A stretch of DNA of 50,459 nt, from NCBI GenBank assembly GCA_902798595.1, contig CADBXE010000016.1, positions 1 to 50,459 of the forward strand. The letters are read 5' to 3'. The notes beneath the pieces are model-generated. The model had not been told where the DNA came from. It was given only the letters and a program-made list of their open reading frames with translations, and searched no databases. Positions within the stretch are counted from its first letter, which is position 1; every line of letters begins with the position of its first letter. The translations under genes and the position numbers were made by a program. Source of the DNA: an uncultured Erysipelotrichaceae bacterium. Lineage in GTDB: Bacteria; Bacillota_I; Bacilli_A; RFN20; CAG-826. Below are positions 16,561 to 23,941 of this stretch, one piece after another.

Positions 16561-18192
16561 ATGAAAATCAGAAAATTATCCTCATTGCTCCTTTTACCTC
16601 TCGCAGTTGGTGCATTAGCATCCTTAAGTGCTTGCCAACAACAGTTTGTGCTTGGTGACGCAAATACCGATAGTCTCGATGTTAACGTCGATACTAGAGG
16701 TGTAACCATCACAATGTGGACAGGTTTCGGTGCAAAAGTTAATACCACAATGGATGAATTACTCGAAACATTTACCAAGAAAACTGGTATTAAAGTCGAG
16801 TACGAAGCCAAAGGCGGTTATCCAAACTTATTAAAGGCTATTAACTTAGCTTCTACATCAGGTAAGTTCCCAAATATCGCTAATGGTTATCCAGATCACT
16901 TCGCAAGTTACATTAAGAGTAATATTCTTCTTCGTTTAGACGGCTTACTCGCTAACGACCATTTACGTGGTGAAGCCGAAGGTGCTTATACACAAAATGG
17001 TATCCGTTTTGCCAAAGATGGCATCCAATTAATGAACTACCAAGATTTTTATAAGGACTATACCATTGAAAACGAAACACTCGAATACAAAGAAGATGGT
17101 ACAGGTTATACCTTAGGTGTGCCATTTAACAAATCCACCGAAGTCATGGTTTATAACAACACATTCTTTGATTGGGTTTCTAAACAAGATGCTCTTAAAA
17201 ATAAAATCTTCGTTCCACAAACATGGGCCGAAGTTAAGAGTGTTGGTACTGAAATCATTAACTTTATGAAATCCGGCTTCAAAGTCGGTGCTACTGATGG
17301 CAAGATCTTAGCCGAAGATGGTAAATGGTATGCCACATCTGCAGAAGTTGCTTCCAAAGAACTCAAAATCGTCTTTGACTTAACTGCTGTCACTGAAGAT
17401 GACTTCCGTCCATTCACCTATGACGCGACCGCTAACTTATTCATCACTTTAGTGAGACAATATGGTGCTCAATATACTGAAGTTGATAAAGAAGCCACAG
17501 GTCGTGGTTATGTCACATTCTACGATGATGACAATAAAGCCGCAGTCTTACAAGCTAGCGAAATGCTCAAAGACTTATTCGATACCAAAGTGATGGGTAT
17601 CCCAAGTGTTTGGAACAGCTTATACTGCTCTGATGCTTTCAAAGCTTATAAATCTGTCATGAACGTTGGTTCTACAGCTGGTTTAAGCAATATCGTTAAA
17701 TCCGGCATTGAAACCAAATGTGCGCCAGTTCCAGTTAAAGATTTAGAACACAAATACGTCATTTCTCAAGGTACATCCTTAGGTTTATTCAATAAGGGTA
17801 CAGATGCTGAAAGAGTGGCTTCTTGGAAATTGATGGTCTTCTTATCACAACAAGCTAATGGCTTGTTCACTGCTGAAACAGGCTATTATCCATCATGTAA
17901 GCAAGCTTTCGAAAGTGATGAATATCAAAGTTACTTAGATAGTGACTTCCATAGTGATGCTGAACTCTTACAACTTGATTCCGCAAGAGTGAATAACGAA
18001 ATCTATAATGGTCAAGATTCCAAATGGACCAAGTTCGTTGATCCAGGTTTCCGTGGTTCCGCTGATATCCGTGAAGAAGTTGATAAGATTCCAGGCTATT
18101 TAATGACTGGTAATCCTTATGACACCGCTGATAAAGCTTTAACCGCTGTCTTTAAAGCTTGCTCCGACTATAAGAAACCAGCAAAAAAATAA
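16561..18192 (+). CDS. Extracellular solute-binding lipoprotein, family 1 (first of tandem pair)
   Basis: This 543-residue lipoprotein (lipobox LSAC, Cys25) is the ligand-capturing component of the importer, anchored outside the membrane. After the signal it has the family 1 fold pattern: VTITMWTGFGAKVNTTMDELLETFTKKTGIKVEYEAKGGYPNLLKAI, then TLGVPFNKSTEVMVYN and, near the end, FKACSDYKKPAKK. It is about 100 residues longer than UgpB-like proteins. The ATG at 16561 is used, eight bases after GAAAGGA; the upstream in-frame TTG at 16555 is poorly spaced. It is paralogous to the next gene over its whole length. The bound solute cannot be read from sequence. Family relatives bind sugars, glycerol-3-phosphate or glycerophosphodiesters, whereas the neighbouring nuclease genes suggest nucleic-acid breakdown products. 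Confidence 0.9.
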   Translation: MKIRKLSSLLLLPLAVGALASLSACQQQFVLGDANTDSLDVNVDTRGVTITMWTGFGAKVNTTMDELLETFTKKTGIKVEYEAKGGYPNLLKAINLASTSGKFPNIANGYPDHFASYIKSNILLRLDGLLANDHLRGEAEGAYTQNGIRFAKDGIQLMNYQDFYKDYTIENETLEYKEDGTGYTLGVPFNKSTEVMVYNNTFFDWVSKQDALKNKIFVPQTWAEVKSVGTEIINFMKSGFKVGATDGKILAEDGKWYATSAEVASKELKIVFDLTAVTEDDFRPFTYDATANLFITLVRQYGAQYTEVDKEATGRGYVTFYDDDNKAAVLQASEMLKDLFDTKVMGIPSVWNSLYCSDAFKAYKSVMNVGSTAGLSNIVKSGIETKCAPVPVKDLEHKYVISQGTSLGLFNKGTDAERVASWKLMVFLSQQANGLFTAETGYYPSCKQAFESDEYQSYLDSDFHSDAELLQLDSARVNNEIYNGQDSKWTKFVDPGFRGSADIREEVDKIPGYLMTGNPYDTADKALTAVFKACSDYKKPAKK

Positions 18193-18212
18193 GTTAAAGA
18201 AAGGAGAATCCT

Positions 18213-19796
18213 ATGAAAAAATCATACAAAACAGCATTAGGACTTCCTGTTCTTGCAATGGCAACATCCCTTTTAGCGGGATGTGGTTCTAATAGAAACA
18301 ACTTTGCCTACGATTTAGACTTTAATGTTGATGTCAAAGGTCAAACCATCCAAATGTGGGCGGGCTTTGGCTCTGCAATTAACGATGTTTTAGATGACGT
18401 TTTAGACGAATTCACACGTTTAACAGGTGTTAAAGTCGAATACGAAAGCAAATCCAGCTATCCTGAATGTTTGAAAGCTGTCACTCTTGCCGCGACTAAA
18501 GGTGCTTATCCTCACGTTGTCGTTGGCTATCCAGACCACTTTGCTTCATATGTGAAAAGTGACATCATCGTGCGTTTAGACTACTATTTCGAAAACGATG
18601 TCCATAATCCAACATTTGAACCAGAGGGTCAAAAATTTAAAATCACCGATTTCTATAATGACTATATGGTGGAAAACCAAAGTGTTGAATTTGATGAAAA
18701 CGGCAAAGGTTATACCTTAGGCGTCCCATTCAACAAATCCACTGAAGTTTTAGTCTATAACAAATCATTCTTTGAATATTGTGCGAGTAAGGATGACTTA
18801 AAAGATAAAATTTATGTCCCTGCTTCATACGATGAATTAGAAACAGTTGGTAAAAACATCCTCGCTTATTTCAAAGATAACAATCTCTATGGCAAAGAAA
18901 TCAAAAACGATAGTGGTAAGACAGTCTTAGACTTAAGAGACATCTTCGCTCCTGATTTCAATGACGCCACAAAGAGATTCAAACCATTCTCTTACGACTC
19001 ACAAGCTAACTTATTCATTACTAACGTCCGTCAAAACGGTGGTAAATATACTGAATTTGATAAAGCCACAAAGAGAGGTTATTTAGCTTTTGATTCTCAA
19101 GAAACAAGAACTGGTTTAACTCAACTCAAGAAACTCTATGATGAGAATGTTCTTGGCATTCCTGCTGACTGGAACGAAGCTAAATATGGTAGTAACCCAT
19201 TCAAAGCTTGCAAAACAGTCATGACCTTAGGTAGCTCCGCTGGTGTTGCTAACGACGCTACTGCTGGTAACAAATTTGAAATTGGTGCTGCGCCAGTTCC
19301 TTATGTTAACGCTGATAAGAAATTCGTTATTTCTCAAGGTGCTAACTTAGCCTTATTAGATAAAGGTTCACGCGAACAACGCGTTGCCGCCTGGCAATTA
19401 ATTAAATTCTTAAGTAAATACGCTAATGGCTATTTCTGCTCCAAGACTGGCTATTATCCAACATGCGCCTATGCTGAAAAAGAAGGTGGCATGTGGGCTA
19501 ATGTCGTTAAAGACAGTGAATTCTATGAAGAAGACTATGCAACATGGTTAGAACAAGCTAGAGAATCATTATCAACAACCGACATGATTCGTGCTGAAAC
19601 CGCTGATGTGAACTTAAAACATTACATCGACGACGCTAAAGGCTGGGTTAAATTCGTTGATGCTCCATTCTCTGGTAGTGCTGATATCCGTGAAGCAGTT
19701 GCTTCCATCACACCATGGGTCTTTACTGGTCAAAGAACAATTGATAAAGCAATTAGTGAAATGTATTCGAAACTCGATGACTATGTGAGGAAATAA
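18213..19796 (+). CDS. Extracellular solute-binding lipoprotein, family 1 (second of tandem pair)
   Basis: This 527-residue lipoprotein (lipobox LAGC, Cys24) is a paralogue of the preceding gene and shares its landmarks: TIQMWAGFGSAINDVLDDVLDEFTRLTGVKVEYESKSSYPECLKAV, the PHVVVGYPDHFASYVKSD block, KGYTLGVPFNKSTEVLVYN, and a C-terminal GSADIREAV region. Both can presumably dock on the one permease pair, which would widen substrate range, though neither has been tested. It has a good AAAGGAG ribosome-binding site and lies 20 bases after its twin. The gene ends three bases before the nuclease gene, whose ribosome-binding site lies within its last codons, so importer and nuclease are translationally linked. 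Confidence 0.9.
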   Translation: MKKSYKTALGLPVLAMATSLLAGCGSNRNNFAYDLDFNVDVKGQTIQMWAGFGSAINDVLDDVLDEFTRLTGVKVEYESKSSYPECLKAVTLAATKGAYPHVVVGYPDHFASYVKSDIIVRLDYYFENDVHNPTFEPEGQKFKITDFYNDYMVENQSVEFDENGKGYTLGVPFNKSTEVLVYNKSFFEYCASKDDLKDKIYVPASYDELETVGKNILAYFKDNNLYGKEIKNDSGKTVLDLRDIFAPDFNDATKRFKPFSYDSQANLFITNVRQNGGKYTEFDKATKRGYLAFDSQETRTGLTQLKKLYDENVLGIPADWNEAKYGSNPFKACKTVMTLGSSAGVANDATAGNKFEIGAAPVPYVNADKKFVISQGANLALLDKGSREQRVAAWQLIKFLSKYANGYFCSKTGYYPTCAYAEKEGGMWANVVKDSEFYEEDYATWLEQARESLSTTDMIRAETADVNLKHYIDDAKGWVKFVDAPFSGSADIREAVASITPWVFTGQRTIDKAISEMYSKLDDYVRK

Positions 19797-19799
19797 ACT

Positions 19800-21506
19800 A
19801 TGAAATTTAAAAAACTCTTATTTATTCCTCTATTAGCTATGCTCATTACCGGCTGCCAAAATGGTGGTGGTAATGGCAAAACAAGCAGCAACTGCGATTC
19901 TTGTTTAGTTAGAGAAGGTGACGCTAAAGATGAGCTCTTACCTACTCCAATTACTGATTCTTTAAAGTTTGCTCAAGCAAATGAATTAGAAGGTAAGAAA
20001 TTCGCTGGTGCAGACGAAAATGCTGTCGATCACTTAGGCTATGTTTCTTTAAGAAGCTGCACCGATGGTGATACCGCTAACTTTGAACAAGACGATTACG
20101 TTGATGAACAAGGCAGTACTGTTACCATCAAAACTCGTTTCCTTGGTGTAAATACACCAGAAAGTACTGCTAAAGTTGAACCTTGGGGTAAAAAGGCATC
20201 CCTTTTCACCAAGCATCAATTAGAAGCAGCGCAAGCGGATGCTGATGCTAAATCAACAGCATCTAAAAAAGTTTATAATATCGCTTTAATCAATCACCCA
20301 TCCCCAACATCTTTTGAGACAAAAGATAGTTCTGGTGGTCGTTGGTTAGCGTTCATTTGGTATCGCTTAACCGTTAATGACGAATGGCGATTATTAAACC
20401 TTGAACTCGTTGAACAAGGTTTCTCACGTAACCAATTATTCACTGATGACCCAGTTTGTAACTACCGCTCCTACTTTGAAGCAGCGGAAGAAAAGAACAA
20501 CAAATGTAAATATCGTGTGTACGGTGAAGTCGACGAAGGCTATGACTATGAAGAAAAGACATACGAATATTCCTTATGGAAAATCACTCATGACTTCGAC
20601 AAAATCGGTATTTCCGAAAGTGGTTCATCAGGTGTTGTCCTTTGCGTCACCGCATTAGTCGTTGGTATTCAAGGCGATAACATGTTCTTAAGAGACGTCT
20701 TGTTAGATAAAGAACAAGTCGAAAAAGGTGATAACAAACTCGCTGGCTTATATTGCTATGCTGGTTTTAATTCCTCCGTTTGTTCCTTATTACAAAATGC
20801 TTCTAAGAAATTCAATATGGATGGTACAGGCGTTGGTTTAATTGTTAGATTCTTCTGCCGTGCGACTTCCTATAACGGTAACGTGCAATTAAGTGACTTA
20901 AAATCCACAACCACAGGTAAGAAGGGTTTTAAAGCCTTAACTGAAACATCATTTGCGAACTACGCTGAAGAACTTAAGTGGTCCAGTGTTTATGAACAAA
21001 ATGGTGCTGTTACATATGCTGACTTAAATAAAGATCCAGCTTCAGTCCGTATCAATCCAGAAAACATCACTGATACTGATTTACCAGAAACACCAGATAT
21101 CATGTACGATGATTTATTACCATATCAATATCAATTCGTTGATACTGAAGTAACAATCCGTGCGGTTAACTCTTCCGATAAAGAAGAAGATGGTTCCTCA
21201 TCTGGCACAGGTGGTTACTGGTACAAAGGTAACGCTAACGATAAATCATATACCATCTACGCCACAATCAACGGCAAAGATGGTGCAAAACTTTTCACCA
21301 ATTTAAGAATTGATAATTCTTTATATCCATTTGTCGAAGCCGCGACATTTGGTACATCCAATGCTAATGACTTAACAAGTGCTAATTCTCCAGTTGGCAC
21401 CACATGGCATGTGACCGGCTATATGGCTCTTTACTTTGGTAAATTCCAAATCTTATTACCAAATAACTATGCCCAATATAATTACATCTACAAAGTTAAT
21501 AAATAA
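19800..21506 (+). CDS. Surface nuclease lipoprotein with staphylococcal-nuclease domain
   Basis: This is a 568-residue lipoprotein (lipobox LITGC, Cys19) with a thermonuclease (SNase) domain at about residues 78-245. Expected catalytic residues are present: Arg113 (TIKTRFLG), Glu121 (NTPES) and Arg181 (GGRWLAFIW). The calcium-binding region DGDT (89-92) is also present. The Asp corresponding to nuclease A Asp40 is Asn118, so metal binding may differ. The C-terminal half appears to hold two further OB-like beta-rich domains (about 260-385 and 440-568) that may bind nucleic acid. The expected activity is cleavage of DNA and RNA outside the cell. It starts three bases after the second binding-protein gene, linking digestion to import. 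Mycoplasma genitalium MG186 is a membrane nuclease beside a UgpC-type transporter, a similar pairing. Confidence 0.85.
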   Translation: MKFKKLLFIPLLAMLITGCQNGGGNGKTSSNCDSCLVREGDAKDELLPTPITDSLKFAQANELEGKKFAGADENAVDHLGYVSLRSCTDGDTANFEQDDYVDEQGSTVTIKTRFLGVNTPESTAKVEPWGKKASLFTKHQLEAAQADADAKSTASKKVYNIALINHPSPTSFETKDSSGGRWLAFIWYRLTVNDEWRLLNLELVEQGFSRNQLFTDDPVCNYRSYFEAAEEKNNKCKYRVYGEVDEGYDYEEKTYEYSLWKITHDFDKIGISESGSSGVVLCVTALVVGIQGDNMFLRDVLLDKEQVEKGDNKLAGLYCYAGFNSSVCSLLQNASKKFNMDGTGVGLIVRFFCRATSYNGNVQLSDLKSTTTGKKGFKALTETSFANYAEELKWSSVYEQNGAVTYADLNKDPASVRINPENITDTDLPETPDIMYDDLLPYQYQFVDTEVTIRAVNSSDKEEDGSSSGTGGYWYKGNANDKSYTIYATINGKDGAKLFTNLRIDNSLYPFVEAATFGTSNANDLTSANSPVGTTWHVTGYMALYFGKFQILLPNNYAQYNYIYKVNK

Positions 21507-21521
21507 GGAAAGGAAACCTTT

Positions 21522-22649
21522 ATGAAAAAGAATTTACTTACACTTCTTATTCCATTCATGATGGCAGGAGCGCTCACTGGTTGTAACAATAACCAATATG
21601 GTGAATATGTTGCTAAAGTCGCTGACATGATGCCAATCTTATTGAACTCCAGCACAGGTAAAGAGATCTTTGCTTCTACTGAACACGTTCGTGAATTAGA
21701 AGACTATAACTCCGTTTTAGGTCTTGCTAACTTCAAATACGACGAAAAAGAGTTTACCGTTGACTATGAATGTCTCCCAGCAGATAAATGGATCAAATCC
21801 TCATACGCCATGGACGAAACAAGATATAAAATCGCTCCAGTCTATGGTAAAGAAGATTATGAAGCTTCCATTAAAGCCACAGTTTCCTATGTTGAAAAAG
21901 GCAAAGTTAAAGGCAAAACTGAAATGAGTTGGAAATTTAGTGTTCTTAAGACAGAAGTCGTGGAAAAGACATTAAAAGAAATCAACGATGAATACGTTGC
22001 TAATGGTTACAAATTAGGTAGCCTTGGTGCTGATGCTGAAGGTAAAGCCGTCCAAATCGGTACACGTGGTTACATTACCGCGACATACGAACAACCAGAT
22101 CACCTCTATTCTGGTGTCTTCATCTCTGATGGTGAATACTCCTTACAATTATATGCTGGTCAACTTTCCAACTTATGGACAGAAAATAAGTTAAAAGTTG
22201 GTGACTGTGTCTTCGTTGTTGGACCATTATCCATGTATGGTATCATCGAAATGAAACCAACATTAATGGAAAACATCGATGGTGCAGCGTATAAGATTGC
22301 TGAACCAAAGACTGTTGATGTTTCCGGTAAAAACGTCGGCAGTGATAATTCCTTATGGATTAACCAATCCTCAGTCGTGGAAATGAAAAACTGCAAATAT
22401 AAATCCGGTTTAGATAAGTACAAAGTCGGTGGTCACTCCACATTAGTGTTCACAAGCGGTAGCAATAACGTTAAGTTATACTGCAGCTATCACTTAGGCG
22501 AAACAATGATGGAAGCTATTAAGAAATTCTGTGAAGATAACGGTGATAAGACCGTCACTATTAAGGGCGTCTTAACTTATAGTAGCACTGATAATGATTT
22601 TGAAATCATCCCAGTGTTCGGTCTCAATTCATTTGTTGTTGCTGCTTAA
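21522..22649 (+). CDS. Lipoprotein with predicted OB-fold domains
   Basis: This is a 375-residue lipoprotein (lipobox LTGC, Cys21). Residues 60-145 look like an Ig-like beta domain. Residues 178-252 have the pattern of an OB fold used in extracellular nucleic-acid proteins: VQIGTRGYITATY ... YSGVFISDGEYSLQLYAG ... LKVGDCVFVVGPLSMYGIIEMKP. A second similar unit occupies about 283-375 (VKLYCSYH ... KTVTIKGVLTYSSTDNDFEI). No catalytic motif is seen. It follows the nuclease gene by 15 bases with an AAGGAAAGGA site and is probably in the same operon. It likely holds nucleic acid or nucleotides for its neighbours; that role is inferred from fold pattern and context only. A terminator follows. Confidence 0.72.
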   Translation: MKKNLLTLLIPFMMAGALTGCNNNQYGEYVAKVADMMPILLNSSTGKEIFASTEHVRELEDYNSVLGLANFKYDEKEFTVDYECLPADKWIKSSYAMDETRYKIAPVYGKEDYEASIKATVSYVEKGKVKGKTEMSWKFSVLKTEVVEKTLKEINDEYVANGYKLGSLGADAEGKAVQIGTRGYITATYEQPDHLYSGVFISDGEYSLQLYAGQLSNLWTENKLKVGDCVFVVGPLSMYGIIEMKPTLMENIDGAAYKIAEPKTVDVSGKNVGSDNSLWINQSSVVEMKNCKYKSGLDKYKVGGHSTLVFTSGSNNVKLYCSYHLGETMMEAIKKFCEDNGDKTVTIKGVLTYSSTDNDFEIIPVFGLNSFVVAA

Positions 22650-22663
22650 TAAGCGAAAGGATT

Positions 22664-22696
22664 AAGGGTCGATACTTTCGGCCCTTTTTATTTTTT
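22664..22696 (+). terminator. Terminator whose T tract abuts the next start codon
   Basis: AAGGGTCG pairs with CGGCCCTT (8 bp, one wobble) around a seven-base loop, followed by TTTATTTTTT. The T tract ends at 22696, one base before the ATG of the following gene, so any transcript reaching that gene must read through. Confidence 0.82.
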
Positions 22697-23818
22697 ATGA
22701 AAAATAGAATCACATACCTCTTATTAATCCCTCTAGTAGTGTCATTTTCCTCATGTGGAGGTAATAAAAATAAGAAATATACTCCCGGAAACGATTTAAC
22801 CCTCACATCTATTGAAATGTGTGACTTCTATGGAGAATGCACACTCATTCAATATGGCGATTATGATTTAGTCATTGATAGTGGTGCCCCTAAAGACGCT
22901 AATCACGTTAAAGAAGTATTGAACGCTAAGATCAAAGATAAGAAGATTGATTTACTCATTGTCACTCACCCACACGGTGACCACTTCGGTGGCATCATCA
23001 GTGGTGCTCTTGATGATTTAAGCGTCAATATAATCGTGGACTATGGATACACATATTCAACTTCTGAAACTGGCACAATTGAAAATTCTTCCTATGTTAG
23101 TGCTTATACCACATGGAGAGATAACCGTGTCAAAGGTGGAACAACTTATTATTCCGTTTTAGAGGCTCTAAAGAGCATTCCAACGGTAAATATTAGTAAA
23201 GAAGATGATTGCTATCTCAAATGGCTTAAAAACGACTATTATGTCGCTAAAGAAGAAACGTTCCCAAATAGCAAAGTCCCAACTGATAACCCAAACACAA
23301 CATCCGTATCTTGCTATGTGCAGTACAAAAATTGGAACATCATCTTATGTGGAGATATCGATTCCGCTTTTGGTGAAATGAGCATTGCTAGCAATCACGA
23401 TAAACTCTTTAAAGATAAAGAAAGAGTGATGCTTAAAGCGACTCACCACGGCTCTTCATCTTCGATGGGGTCTGCATTTTTAGATTGGGCACACCCAGAA
23501 TTAATGTTTGTTTCCGCGGCGATGGTGGATGGTGTTTGCATTCCAAATCAAGTCACTTTAGGTACCGCGGATAACGCACAAAATCACCCAAGTAAATCCT
23601 CTTTGAAAAGAATGACAAACCGCACAGACAATATTTATTGGAACGCGATCAATGGCGATTTAACAATTACTGTCGATGGTGTAAATGATGCGAATGTTGT
23701 GGGCGCTGGAAGAAACAAAAACTACTATAAAACCGATGGTAGTGAGGCTTCAATTGAGGAAGAGAAAAACGCCCGAATTATTGACTCAGCTTTCTATAGT
23801 TTTTTCAAAGCAAAATAA
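22697..23818 (+). CDS. Metallo-beta-lactamase fold lipoprotein, ComEC-like
   Basis: This 373-residue lipoprotein (lipobox SSC, Cys20) has a metallo-beta-lactamase fold hydrolase domain. Metal ligands are visible in THPHGDHFGG (His91, His93, Asp95, His96), CGDID (Asp220) and KATHHGSSSS (His250, His251). This HxHxDH ... GD ... HHGS set matches the C-terminal hydrolase domain of ComEC/Rec2, the DNA-uptake channel of naturally competent bacteria. Here it is freestanding and tethered outside the cell. The reaction is probably phosphodiester or phosphomonoester hydrolysis. No ribosome-binding site is next to the ATG because a terminator fills the gap. An AAAGGA at about 22656-22661 lies just before that hairpin. 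Its position after the nuclease and OB genes fits nucleic-acid processing. Confidence 0.85.
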   Translation: MKNRITYLLLIPLVVSFSSCGGNKNKKYTPGNDLTLTSIEMCDFYGECTLIQYGDYDLVIDSGAPKDANHVKEVLNAKIKDKKIDLLIVTHPHGDHFGGIISGALDDLSVNIIVDYGYTYSTSETGTIENSSYVSAYTTWRDNRVKGGTTYYSVLEALKSIPTVNISKEDDCYLKWLKNDYYVAKEETFPNSKVPTDNPNTTSVSCYVQYKNWNIILCGDIDSAFGEMSIASNHDKLFKDKERVMLKATHHGSSSSMGSAFLDWAHPELMFVSAAMVDGVCIPNQVTLGTADNAQNHPSKSSLKRMTNRTDNIYWNAINGDLTITVDGVNDANVVGAGRNKNYYKTDGSEASIEEEKNARIIDSAFYSFFKAK

Positions 23819-23880
23819 GTGATTTAAACTACAAATAATTTATCCCAATTTTTTACTATTACTTTTTATAAAAAAAGTGA

Positions 23881-23909
23881 TTACAAAATCTATATATTAT
23901 TTATATAAT
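23881..23909 (+). promoter_or_regulatory. Promoter of the 23942 gene
   Basis: TTACAA (23881-23886), 17 bases, TATAAT (23904-23909). A predicted leader of about 25 bases ends in the AAAGGAG ribosome-binding site. Confidence 0.75.
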
Positions 23910-23941
23910 GTAAGCGCGAAAGCTCAAAAAGGAGAAATATA

